Positions 16,986 to 25,716 of a stretch of DNA of 64,000 nt are shown in pieces. The stretch covers positions 124,001 through 188,000 of the forward strand of contig NZ_JACGWA010000003.1 of assembly GCF_014077505.1 (NCBI RefSeq). The letters are read 5' to 3'. Position 1 is the stretch's first letter, and the number at the start of each line of letters is the position of its first letter. Source of the stretch: Colwellia sp. BRX10-3. GTDB lineage: Bacteria > Pseudomonadota > Gammaproteobacteria > Enterobacterales > Alteromonadaceae. A program made the translations under genes and the position numbers. The notes beneath the pieces are model-generated. The model had not been told where the DNA came from. It saw nothing but the letters and a program-made list of their open reading frames with translations, and did no database searches.

Positions 16986-18985
16986 TGAAAGCGTTAAAAA
17001 TACATTCAGATTATATTCCCAGTGGTGATCAACCCACCGCAATCGCGAAATTGCTTGATGGTATTGAATCAGGCTTAGCACATCAAACCTTGTTAGGAGT
17101 AACTGGCTCAGGTAAAACTTACACCATCGCTAATGTGATTGAAAATCTTAATCGTCCTACCATGATAATAGCGCCAAATAAAACCTTAGCAGCGCAACTA
17201 TACGGTGAAATGAAAGATTTTTTTCCTGATAATGCCGTTGAGTATTTTGTTTCTTATTACGATTACTATCAACCAGAAGCTTATGTACCAACTACAGATA
17301 CTTTTATCGAGAAAGATGCCTCTATAAATGAGCACATTGAACAAATGCGGCTATCGGCTACCAAGTCACTGTTGGAGCGTAAAGACGTCATTATAATCGC
17401 TTCTGTGTCGGCTATTTATGGCTTGGGTGACCCCGACTCTTATTTAAAAATGATGTTGCACATTAGTGTGGGCGATATTATTAATCAGCGCGATATTTTA
17501 AGACGCCTAGCTGAGTTGCAATACACCAGAAATGACGTGGCATTTCAACGTGCTACTTATCGCGTGCGCGGTGATGTAATTGATGTATTTCCTGCGGAAT
17601 CAGACCGCATGGCTCTGCGCATTGAATTATTTGATGAAGAAATTGAACGCATTAGCGTATTTGACCCACTTACCGGGGCGGTTGAACGCACAGTTGCTCG
17701 CGTAACCGTTTATCCTAAAACGCATTACGCGACCCCTCGTGAAAAAATATTGGCTGCCGTAGATAAAATCAAAATTGAATTAAAAGACCGAGCAGCACAG
17801 CTAAAAGAAAACAATAAACTCGTGGAAGAGCAACGAATTGTGCAACGTACACAATTTGATATTGAAATGATGACAGAGCTTGGTTATTGCTCAGGTATAG
17901 AAAACTATTCTCGCTACTTATCAGGCCGTGGGCCAGGAGAAGCGCCTCCAACTTTATTTGATTATTTACCTAGCGATGGCTTGTTAATTATTGATGAATC
18001 ACACGTCACCGTGCCGCAAATTGGCGCTATGTACAAAGGTGACCGTTCACGTAAAGAAAACCTTGTTGAATATGGCTTTAGATTACCTTCTGCACTTGAT
18101 AATCGACCTATGAAGTTTGAAGAATTTGAAGCCTTATCGCCGCAAACTATTTATGTATCAGCAACGCCAAGTAATTATGAACTTGAAAAATCCGCTGGGG
18201 AAATTGCTGAACAAGTAGTTCGCCCAACCGGATTACTTGATCCACAAATAGAAGTGCGTCCTGTTGAAACGCAAGTTGATGATCTACTTTCTGAAATACG
18301 TAAACGTGTAAAAATTGATGAGAGAGTATTAGCCACAACTCTAACCAAACGCATGGCGGAAGATTTAACCGATTATTTAGACGAACATCAAGTTAAAGCG
18401 CGTTACTTGCATTCCGATGTAGATACCGTTGAACGCGTAGAAATTATTCGAGATTTTCGTTTAGGAAAGTTTGACGTGCTAGTAGGCATTAACTTGCTGC
18501 GAGAAGGTTTAGACATGCCAGAAGTATCGCTTGTAGCGATTCTTGATGCTGATAAAGAGGGCTTTTTACGCTCAGAACGCTCACTTATTCAAACTATTGG
18601 CCGAGCAGCACGTAATATTAATGGTCGAGCAATTCTTTATGCTGGGCGCATTACTGGCTCAATGCGTAAAGCGATTGACGAAACCGACAGGCGTCGCGAA
18701 AAACAACATCAATATAATCTTGATAACAATATTACCCCGCGTGGTGTTAGGCGTAATATTTCAGATGTTATGGATCTTGATGGTGGTAAAACTCGCGCGG
18801 CAGCAGCATTAAAAGCGGCAGAGCCTGCTTCAGAATATGAAACATTAACCACCAAACAAATTGACGTGAAAGTACAAGAGTTGGAAAATATGATGTTTAA
18901 TCATGCGCAAAACTTAGAATTTGAATTAGCCGCGTCAGTGCGAGATAAAATTAAACATTTACGCGATTTACAGCTGGTAACTTAG
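16985..18985 (+). CDS. uvrB: Excinuclease ABC subunit B
   Basis: DNA damage verification helicase of nucleotide excision repair; it works with UvrA and UvrC. The 666-residue protein has GVTGSGKT (Walker A, 38-45), the beta-hairpin [12 protein letters not shown] (about 92-103), IIDESHVT (DEAD-type box), YVSATPS and QTIGRAARN (helicase motif VI). A UVR motif lies at the C-terminus ([19 protein letters not shown]). I start at the ATG at 16985, which overlaps the MATE stop (TGATG). A TTG just before it would add one residue. Coupling with a MATE gene is unusual. Confidence 0.98.
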   Translation: MKALKIHSDYIPSGDQPTAIAKLLDGIESGLAHQTLLGVTGSGKTYTIANVIENLNRPTMIIAPNKTLAAQLYGEMKDFFPDNAVEYFVSYYDYYQPEAYVPTTDTFIEKDASINEHIEQMRLSATKSLLERKDVIIIASVSAIYGLGDPDSYLKMMLHISVGDIINQRDILRRLAELQYTRNDVAFQRATYRVRGDVIDVFPAESDRMALRIELFDEEIERISVFDPLTGAVERTVARVTVYPKTHYATPREKILAAVDKIKIELKDRAAQLKENNKLVEEQRIVQRTQFDIEMMTELGYCSGIENYSRYLSGRGPGEAPPTLFDYLPSDGLLIIDESHVTVPQIGAMYKGDRSRKENLVEYGFRLPSALDNRPMKFEEFEALSPQTIYVSATPSNYELEKSAGEIAEQVVRPTGLLDPQIEVRPVETQVDDLLSEIRKRVKIDERVLATTLTKRMAEDLTDYLDEHQVKARYLHSDVDTVERVEIIRDFRLGKFDVLVGINLLREGLDMPEVSLVAILDADKEGFLRSERSLIQTIGRAARNINGRAILYAGRITGSMRKAIDETDRRREKQHQYNLDNNITPRGVRRNISDVMDLDGGKTRAAAALKAAEPASEYETLTTKQIDVKVQELENMMFNHAQNLEFELAASVRDKIKHLRDLQLVT

Positions 18986-19003
18986 ACGAGAAATAAAACA
19001 AGA

Positions 19004-19079
19004 ACACTTATTAGCACGGCTATTACTTATAAAGGATATATAAATGATATATAAGTAAAATATAAGTGCTAATAAGTGT
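19004..19079. repeat. 76-base inverted-repeat element after uvrB
   Basis: Perfect 14-base terminal arms, ACACTTATTAGCAC and GTGCTAATAAGTGT, enclose a second inverted pair, TTACTTAT (19023-19030) and ATAAGTAA (19051-19058), and an AT-rich core. It could fold into one long hairpin. It may be a small MITE/REP-like element or an unusual terminator between the convergent uvrB and glutathione peroxidase genes. No second copy was noticed in this window. Confidence 0.75.
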
Positions 19080-19113
19080 AAAGCTAGCGGTTAATTACAA
19101 ACAAAATAACTCA

Positions 19114-19596
19114 TTAGAGTATTGCTGCAATATCACTGGCAATATCGGCGGGCTTAGTACTTGGACTATAACGTTTTATTACTTTTCCTTGGTTATTAAC
19201 CAAGAATTTTGTGAAATTCCACTTGATGCTTTTACTGCCTAAAATACCTGGCGCTTCGTTTTTCAAATGCTGATATAAAGGGTGAGTGCTTTCGCCATTA
19301 ACTTCTATTTTACTAAAAAGCTCGAATGAAATATTAAAGTTAAGATCACAAAATTTTTTAATTTCACTGTTATCACCTTTCTCTTGTTTACCAAATTGAT
19401 TACATGGAAACGCTAACACTTCTAAACCTTTATCTTTATATTCTTGGTACAAATTTTCTAAACCTGCGTATTGTGGGGTAAAACCACAGGCACTAGCCGT
19501 GTTAACGATTAGCAGGGTTTTGCCTTGATATTTAGTAAAATCAACGGCTTCATTTTTATAATTATTAGCACCAAAGGTGTAAATAGCTTGTGTCAT
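19114..19596 (-). CDS. Glutathione peroxidase family thiol peroxidase
   Basis: Reduces hydrogen peroxide and organic hydroperoxides, using thioredoxin or glutathione as the thiol donor. The 160-residue protein has the peroxidatic site NTASACGFTPQYAGLE with Cys37 in place of selenocysteine, the block LAFPCNQFGKQE with a likely resolving cysteine, and the WNFTKFLV motif whose Trp and Asn complete the catalytic tetrad. No signal peptide, so cytoplasmic. Single gene. Confidence 0.95.
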   Translation of the reverse strand: MTQAIYTFGANNYKNEAVDFTKYQGKTLLIVNTASACGFTPQYAGLENLYQEYKDKGLEVLAFPCNQFGKQEKGDNSEIKKFCDLNFNISFELFSKIEVNGESTHPLYQHLKNEAPGILGSKSIKWNFTKFLVNNQGKVIKRYSPSTKPADIASDIAAIL

Positions 19597-19794
19597 AATA
19601 TTTAACTGGTCGGATCAATGATAAAAGTAGAATAAGTTAAATGGTTGAGATTAACAAGATTTACGCGCTACATACTAATTTGGAGGAGAAAGTATTTGCA
19701 GGCTAGAAATATCTTCAGGCTAGTTATCGCTGGCGTTTAATTGATTATAAAATTTTGAGTATAAAAATAAAAATAAAAATAAAGCTAAAACAAA

Positions 19795-19824
19795 CAGACG
19801 AACTAGTGCGAAAAGTTCCGTCTG
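19795..19824 (-). terminator. Probable terminator of the NAD-dependent oxidoreductase gene
   Basis: On the minus strand CAGACGGAAC pairs with GTTCGTCTG with one bulged base, followed by TTTGTTTTAGC and a long T-rich tract. It lies 28 bases past the stop of the gene at 19852. Confidence 0.55.
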
Positions 19825-19851
19825 AGTGTTTAAATACGTTGAGTTGAGCTG

Positions 19852-20712
19852 TTATAAACGGGTAAGTAAGCTCGAGGTGTCCCAACGCTTACCGCCATTT
19901 TTTTGCACATCGGCGTAAAATTGATCGACTAACGCGGTTAACGGCAAAGTAGAGCCATTATTTTTGGCTTCAGTAAGCGCGATATCAAGATCTTTTCGCA
20001 TCCAATCAACCGCAAATCCGAAATCATATTCGCCTTTTATCATGCTTTTATGACGGTTATCCATTTGCCAAGACCCCGCAGCACCTTGACTTATAACTTC
20101 AATAACCTGTTCGCAGTCTAAGCCAGCGTTTTGTCCAAAATGTAACGCTTCAGCTAAACCTTGTATAACACCAGCGATACAAATTTGGTTCATCATTTTG
20201 GCTAATTGGCCGCTACCCACAGCGCCAAGTAATTTACTGAATTTGGCATATGACTGCATCGCGGTTTCAACAGCTGCGTATTTAGCTTGTTCACCACCTA
20301 CCATAATTGATAATTGGCCATTAACGGCACCCGCCTCACCACCAGAAACAGGCGCATCTAGAAACGCTAAATCAATAGCCGATGCTTTTTGTGCTAATTC
20401 ACGCGCAACACTGGCCGAGGCTGTAGTATGGTCAACAAGAATAGCTTTAGATTTCATACCTGCAAATGCGCCATTAGGCCCTAAAACTACTTGGCGTAGG
20501 TCATCATCATTACCAACACAAACAAAAACTATATCGCTATCTTTCGCCGCTTTTGCCGGTGTGCTAGCCATGGCTCCACCGTATTGTTCTACCCAGCTTT
20601 GAGCTTTAGTTGAGGTGCGATTATAAACCGTTACTTGGTAACCCGCTTTTTGCAAATGCCCCGCCATAGGAAAACCCATAACACCTAAACCAATAAAAGT
20701 TACTTTTTGCAT
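19852..20712 (-). CDS. NAD(P)-dependent 3-hydroxyisobutyrate dehydrogenase-like oxidoreductase
   Basis: Beta-hydroxyacid dehydrogenase family (3-hydroxyisobutyrate, tartronate semialdehyde or succinic semialdehyde reductases). It starts MQKVTFIGLGVMGFPMAGHL, a Rossmann fold with GLGVMG. Further family blocks are FLDAPVSGGEAGAVNGQLSI (about residue 115), KMMNQICIAGVIQGLAEAL with the catalytic lysine, and DNRHKSMIKGEYDFGFAVDW. The start at 20712 has an AGG site; a longer frame to 20790 adds 26 residues ahead of the Rossmann strand and is unlikely. Length 286 is normal. The substrate cannot be decided from sequence. Confidence 0.9.
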   Translation of the reverse strand: MQKVTFIGLGVMGFPMAGHLQKAGYQVTVYNRTSTKAQSWVEQYGGAMASTPAKAAKDSDIVFVCVGNDDDLRQVVLGPNGAFAGMKSKAILVDHTTASASVARELAQKASAIDLAFLDAPVSGGEAGAVNGQLSIMVGGEQAKYAAVETAMQSYAKFSKLLGAVGSGQLAKMMNQICIAGVIQGLAEALHFGQNAGLDCEQVIEVISQGAAGSWQMDNRHKSMIKGEYDFGFAVDWMRKDLDIALTEAKNNGSTLPLTALVDQFYADVQKNGGKRWDTSSLLTRL

Positions 20713-20885
20713 ATTGTTCAACCTACTACATTTAAATTTGTTAAATTTGTTAATTTTGGCATACGTTAGCGTTAGAAAACCTGAAGCCACTAGCCGCTAT
20801 CCACTCAAAAAAACATTTGTAATTCATCTTTAAGAGCGGCTTTATGCCAATTAAATTCGGTACCTTTAAGTTATTAATTCAATCG

Positions 20886-22370
20886 CTATTTATTATTTAT
20901 ATATTCAAATAACGCTTTTAATAACTGCATTTTTTCGGTGTTATTTTCATATTCAAAAGCTAAGTTTTCTAATTTCATCATGTATTCATCAGCGCTCAAT
21001 AAGCCTTTAGTGCCATGCTGAATACGATTTTGACAATGAGCCTGCCACTTTTGTTGTTCACCATCGTTAAGGGTATAAGGGAAATTACGCGCGCGATAAC
21101 TAAACAACAACGTATTTAATCTTTCATCTTGAAATTGAAAAGGATGCGTACCCAATTGCTCTGGCGATAGTTGGTGTAATATTTCCATTTGAGCTTTATC
21201 GCTATGCGAGAAAAACTTTCCGCCGTATAGCGCAAACTCAGCTTCTACTGGTTCATCACCAAAGTCACTGGTGGCAAAAACATCAGTTAATTTATCTCTA
21301 AGCTCAGTATATTGCTTAAGCCTTTTCAAGTTATCAAGGCAAAGCTCTCGAGGAATGTCTAAACGCTCGGCGTTTTCAGGTAACAATGTTTTTGCAGGTG
21401 CTACTATCGGGCACTTGTTTAAGTGAATTAACTTAATGGGTATCGGTAATTCGTCTTCGGCTAGCTCATCATAACGGGTATATAAACGCGCTTTTATCTC
21501 TTCACTTGAAAGCTCAAATAGAGGCGTAGGATCGCGCGCCAAATCGACCGCAATAACAGCATTTTTATTAATAGGATGATAACAAACTGGCGCAAACCAA
21601 CTGGTGCAACCATGAGCAGAAGACACTTTACTCGTGGTATGAACAATAGGTGTCATGTTGTAAACATCAATTAGCTCAGCCACTTGCTTTTTATTCTTCA
21701 AATTAAAAATAAAGTCATATAACTTTGGCTGTTTTTCTTTAATAAGTTTTGCCATGGCGATAGTGGCATAAACATCACTCATCGCATCATGCGCGGCTTC
21801 ATGGCTAATGCCATTAGCTTTTGTTAGCAGTTCTAAGCGAAAACTCACCACTTGTTCACCATCGCGTTCAACCGTTGGCCATTCAATACCTTCAGGGCGC
21901 AAAGCATAGCAAGCGCGCACCATATCAATAATATCCCAACGACTATTACCATGTTGCCATTCGCGAGCATAAGGGTCGTAAAAGTTACGATAGAGTAGGT
22001 AGCGAGTTACCTCATCATCAAAGCGAATACTGTTATAGCCGGCAACACACGTATTAGGTTGTGAAAATAGCCCATGAATACGATCAGCAAACTCAGCTTC
22101 ACTTAAACCTTCACGTAACGCTTTTTGCGGCGTAATACCGGTAACTAAACAAGCTTCAGGTTGCGGCAAATAATCTTGTGGCGGCTGGCAATAAAACATC
22201 TCAGGCTCACCAATAATATTTAAATCAAGATCGGTACGAATACCAGCAAACTGAGAGGGCTTGTCGAACTTTGGTGATATTCCCCAGGTCTCATAATCGT
22301 GCCAGAGGATTGTTGGCTGATCTGTGTTTGGAGCAGAAGAGTTCGGTTTCATTTTATCCATGTAAAACAA
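20886..22370 (-). CDS. sbcB: Exodeoxyribonuclease I (SbcB)
   Basis: Processive 3'-5' exonuclease on single-stranded DNA, acting in recombination and mismatch repair. The 494-residue protein has the DEDD exonuclease site ILWHDYETWG (Asp25 and Glu27), AGYNSIRFDDEVTRY, and HEAAHDAMSDVYATIAMAKL with the final His-Asp pair. The SH3-like and C-terminal helical regions follow. Length is typical. It is transcribed alone; the upstream neighbour is the cold-shock fusion protein. Confidence 0.97.
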   Translation of the reverse strand: MFYMDKMKPNSSAPNTDQPTILWHDYETWGISPKFDKPSQFAGIRTDLDLNIIGEPEMFYCQPPQDYLPQPEACLVTGITPQKALREGLSEAEFADRIHGLFSQPNTCVAGYNSIRFDDEVTRYLLYRNFYDPYAREWQHGNSRWDIIDMVRACYALRPEGIEWPTVERDGEQVVSFRLELLTKANGISHEAAHDAMSDVYATIAMAKLIKEKQPKLYDFIFNLKNKKQVAELIDVYNMTPIVHTTSKVSSAHGCTSWFAPVCYHPINKNAVIAVDLARDPTPLFELSSEEIKARLYTRYDELAEDELPIPIKLIHLNKCPIVAPAKTLLPENAERLDIPRELCLDNLKRLKQYTELRDKLTDVFATSDFGDEPVEAEFALYGGKFFSHSDKAQMEILHQLSPEQLGTHPFQFQDERLNTLLFSYRARNFPYTLNDGEQQKWQAHCQNRIQHGTKGLLSADEYMMKLENLAFEYENNTEKMQLLKALFEYINNK

Positions 22371-22488
22371 CTTGTAGTTTTAATATCGCTATAGATTTCA
22401 AGCTATTGCTAAGCTAAAAAGGCTAAGCCACTTTATGGCTCTGACTTTAGCACAGGCAAGGGATAAAATCCTACAAAAAGGGTGGTAG

Positions 22489-23049
22489 TTAAAAGGTGTT
22501 AAATTGCCTTTCACAGGGGATACCGTCTCCATCACCATCCATTTTAGTATTGGGACAATTTTGAAGAAAATACTTCGCTTCTTCATAAGACGACATTTCA
22601 CTGCAATGCTGGCGACCATCACATGAAAATTGTGATTGGGTATTGATTACTGGCTGGGGTGGAAATGAATTAACCTTAGGTGCTGTGAATTGCTCTGCAG
22701 GGATATGTGGAGTCTTTACGTTCAAGCGTTGATACGCAAAAGCACAAACAACGATTATCGCAAATAGTAAAACTGTTTTACTTTTTGGAGAAAATGAATT
22801 TTTATAAACACGGTGTTTTTGCTGCTTTAATGCCTTGGCAGCAACACCTTCAATGCGGCAGTTAATAGCGCTAGTTTTGCCATTACTTTGTTGTTCTACC
22901 TCAAAATAAATGAAGTCACCAATTTTTGGTTTTCTGCTCATTTCTTTTAAGGCCGAAATATGAATAAAGGTATCTTGTTTCAGCTCGGGTGACTCAATAA
23001 ACCCAAATCCTTTATTATCAAACCAGCTTTTTAATTGCCCCTTGTGCAT
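22489..23049 (-). CDS. Cold-shock domain, membrane helix and excalibur domain protein
   Basis: A 186-residue composite. Residues 1-70 form a cold-shock (CSD) fold with the RNP motifs GQLKSWFDNKGFGFIE and DTFIHISAL. One membrane helix lies around 88-106 (VLLFAIIVVCAFAY). The C-terminus (about 140-183) is an excalibur calcium-binding domain with CDGRQHCSEMSSYEEAKYF and DGDGDGIPCE. The CSD should be cytoplasmic and the excalibur domain periplasmic. CSD proteins with membrane segments are common in gammaproteobacteria; the exact function is unknown. Confidence 0.88.
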   Translation of the reverse strand: MHKGQLKSWFDNKGFGFIESPELKQDTFIHISALKEMSRKPKIGDFIYFEVEQQSNGKTSAINCRIEGVAAKALKQQKHRVYKNSFSPKSKTVLLFAIIVVCAFAYQRLNVKTPHIPAEQFTAPKVNSFPPQPVINTQSQFSCDGRQHCSEMSSYEEAKYFLQNCPNTKMDGDGDGIPCERQFNTF

Positions 23050-23232
23050 CGCCGCTCCATTGTTGATGTTATAGTTAACTATATTTTACACCTATGTAAT
23101 ATTAAATAATAACAGCGGCTTAAACTATATTTGTTTGAATATTATTTATCATACGTTTTCTAAAATAATGGGCTAACAATTATTATTGAAGCATTATTTG
23201 TCATAACTGAAATTTGCGTTTTGGGTTATAAA

Positions 23233-23535
23233 CTAACTTTTAGAACGCTCATAAGCTGGTATATTTATAAAGTCGTTATCACCACGCGCAATCGCTTCTT
23301 TTAAACTCGCTTTTCTACTACGGCGATCGCCAATAGTTTCACCAAAAACATCAACATGCGCTTGCTCCATAACAGCAACCGCGTCGTCATGAGATATTAC
23401 ACCAAGGGCTTTACCAGCATGCATAAAGCCCTCAGTTCTAAATTTTTGTTTATCATCTTTTTTGTGCTGGGTGGCAAGCTCGAAAACCTGCACTAATTGT
23501 TGATAACAGCTCTGTAAATATTCTTGTTTGTTCAT
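23233..23535 (-). CDS. Hypothetical protein, 100 residues
   Basis: A small soluble, mostly helical protein with no signal peptide, starting MNKQEYLQSCYQQLVQVFELA. It ends with a charged segment, GDRRSRKASLKEAIARGDNDF. I do not recognise the family. The composition and the upstream stretch look like a real gene, and it is flanked by intergenic gaps of about 180 and 230 bases. Function not assigned. Confidence 0.6.
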   Translation of the reverse strand: MNKQEYLQSCYQQLVQVFELATQHKKDDKQKFRTEGFMHAGKALGVISHDDAVAVMEQAHVDVFGETIGDRRSRKASLKEAIARGDNDFINIPAYERSKS

Positions 23536-23762
23536 TGTTTAGACCCTTTTATCAATGCGTACAAATTGTTACACACCAAAGTTAATAAATTGATTAATCT
23601 TAGTTAAGTTAATTACTTAACTAAGATATTAATTGACAATTTATGGCATTTAAATCAATCTTTCTGTTACATAATGTGTTTTATTAATAATACCTAGTTT
23701 GGTATTAATATCTTTAAATTATTATTTTGAGTTTACGGACGATGTGCAATTAGGATGATGCA

Positions 23763-25670
23763 GTGACACCTCAGTTTTATAATGAAAATGCGCAAGAGCT
23801 TGCCAAACAGTACCTTTCAAAGTCATTTGAAGAGGTACATCAAACCTGGTCACAGTTTTTACCTGTTGTTATAGCAAACCCTAATGCCCGTATTCTTGAC
23901 TTAGGCGCAGGCGCTGGTCGCGATGCAAAGCATATAGCCGAACTAGCCGAAAAACAGCATAAAACCGATAACAATATTCAAGTTTATGCGGTTGAACCCG
24001 CAACTGAGCTTGCCAATTTAGGCGCTGAAGTCACCAAAGACTTAAAGGTAAAATGGCTTAACGATGCTTTACCTTCATTAAGCGTTATCACTAAACAAGA
24101 AGTTAGCTTTGACTTAATTTTATTAAGTGCAGTTTGGATGCATATTCCTCAAAGTGCTCGCGCTCGCGCAATTCGTAAACTTGCCAACCTATTAAAGCCC
24201 GGCGGAAAATTAGTAATATCACTTCGCCATGGCCAAACTGAAGACGATTTTAAACAGCGTAAAATGCATATCGTATGTGCTGATGAGTTAAAACGTTTAG
24301 CGGCTGATGTTGGCCTATGTACCAAGTTAGAAACACAAAAAGAAGCAGACAAACTCGGCAGAAACCATGTTTTTTGGCAAACCCTTGTGCTGCAAATGCC
24401 AGACGATGGCACAGGCGCATTCCCGTTCATTCGCCATGTCGCGATTAATGATGGCAAGGCTGCAACTCACAAGATTGCTTTGTTAAGAGTTTTACTAAGA
24501 ATTGCCGATGGTCACCCAGGTGCAGTTCTGCGAAGAGAGTCATCTCCATTTGGCGATCGCGTTATTTTACCAGCGGGTTTAGTCGCGCTTTATTGGTGTC
24601 ACCAATACAAAGATTTAATCGATACGCATCAGTTATTTCAATCACCTAAGAAAAGTCCAAACATGGGCTTTATGAAACCTGAAGGTTGGCACAAGTTAAC
24701 GCATCGTAGTGCTTCAGATTACCGTATTGGTAATTTATTCACGGGTGAAGATGCCATAGCACTGCATAAAACTATTTCAGCGGCGGTTAGTAATATTAAA
24801 ACTATGCCTTGTCGTTATATTACTTTCTCTAATCAAGAGGCTGATAGTAGTGCCAAGGTATTTGAAGTTGCCAGTAAAACCGTTAAAGCCAAAGACAGTA
24901 TATTTCTTGATTTGCAAACGCTTGAGCAATGGGGCGAGTTCTCATTACCTGAATCAACATGGCTAGCGTTTAATCGTTACGCTTGCTGGATTGAGCCTGT
25001 ATTGGTGAGTGAATGGGTTAAAACCATGGCTAGCTATTCGGGTAATGCTCAATATGCATCGCCTGAAAAGCAGTTTCATTTATACCAAGCACTGAATTGG
25101 TTAGAGCCTAAGCGAACAACAACCGAAGTGCGCAGTCGTTTTGAACAGCTTAAAAAGCAGTTACCAAAAAGTGAGCAAATTCAATGTGTGTGGTCAGCAA
25201 AATCATTACAGAAAAAGTACGATATTGATCACAGCATGCCATTTGCTCGTTGGCCAAATAACGATTTATGGAATTTGTTGCCGACTGATAGTCAAATTAA
25301 CAATCAAAAAAGTGATCGCTTGCCAACAGAGCATAAATTAAAAGCCTCGAAAGAAAGAATTCAGCATTGGTGGCAAACCGCTTGGCTGAATGACAGCAAC
25401 AGCACATTCAGCGGAACACATGTAAATGATGTTCATGAAGTTAATGAAATGCCAGCAGGCTATGTAATAAACGTTCAGGCTTTTAAAACATCCACAAAGC
25501 TAGAGCAAACAACAGCAAGTATGTCAGCTCAAAGTAAACGATTTTTTGCTGAAGCCAATATCGCCTTGCCGGGGTTAAGTTCAGATAACACATCGATAGA
25601 TGATTTGTTTGAAGCGCTGGTTATGCAACGTGGCCGATTGAAAGCAATGCAACAGCTGAGAGAGTGGTGA
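23763..25670 (+). CDS. SAM-dependent methyltransferase fused to an HNH nuclease domain
   Basis: A 635-residue protein. Residues 1-200 are a class I methyltransferase: ARILDLGAGAGRDAKHIAE is motif I, VYAVEPA follows, and FDLILLSAVWMHIPQ is the post-motif region. The middle (about 225-480) is a conserved-looking domain of unknown role (IADGHPGAVLRRESSPF, VILPAGLVALYWCHQYKDL). Residues 485-525 carry an HNH motif: DIDHSMPFARW, then NDLWNLLPTDSQINNQKSDRLP, which matches the His-Asn-Lys pattern of HNH endonucleases. The start is GTG at 23763 after an AGGA site. It converges on the helicase gene. This combination suggests modification plus cleavage or a defence effector; the target could be DNA or a small molecule. 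Confidence 0.8.
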   Translation: MTPQFYNENAQELAKQYLSKSFEEVHQTWSQFLPVVIANPNARILDLGAGAGRDAKHIAELAEKQHKTDNNIQVYAVEPATELANLGAEVTKDLKVKWLNDALPSLSVITKQEVSFDLILLSAVWMHIPQSARARAIRKLANLLKPGGKLVISLRHGQTEDDFKQRKMHIVCADELKRLAADVGLCTKLETQKEADKLGRNHVFWQTLVLQMPDDGTGAFPFIRHVAINDGKAATHKIALLRVLLRIADGHPGAVLRRESSPFGDRVILPAGLVALYWCHQYKDLIDTHQLFQSPKKSPNMGFMKPEGWHKLTHRSASDYRIGNLFTGEDAIALHKTISAAVSNIKTMPCRYITFSNQEADSSAKVFEVASKTVKAKDSIFLDLQTLEQWGEFSLPESTWLAFNRYACWIEPVLVSEWVKTMASYSGNAQYASPEKQFHLYQALNWLEPKRTTTEVRSRFEQLKKQLPKSEQIQCVWSAKSLQKKYDIDHSMPFARWPNNDLWNLLPTDSQINNQKSDRLPTEHKLKASKERIQHWWQTAWLNDSNSTFSGTHVNDVHEVNEMPAGYVINVQAFKTSTKLEQTTASMSAQSKRFFAEANIALPGLSSDNTSIDDLFEALVMQRGRLKAMQQLREW

Positions 25671-25716
25671 AAACATAGCCCGTCAATTATACCGTAACAA
25701 TTTATTAACTTTTTCT

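Noticed and set aside
19114-19596. Selenocysteine glutathione peroxidase
   Set aside because: The active-site codon is a cysteine, not TGA, and no SECIS-like element is seen.
19760-19784. AAAATA tandem repeat
   Set aside because: A simple AT-rich tract that serves as the T-run of a terminator on the minus strand; not considered a mobile or variable repeat.
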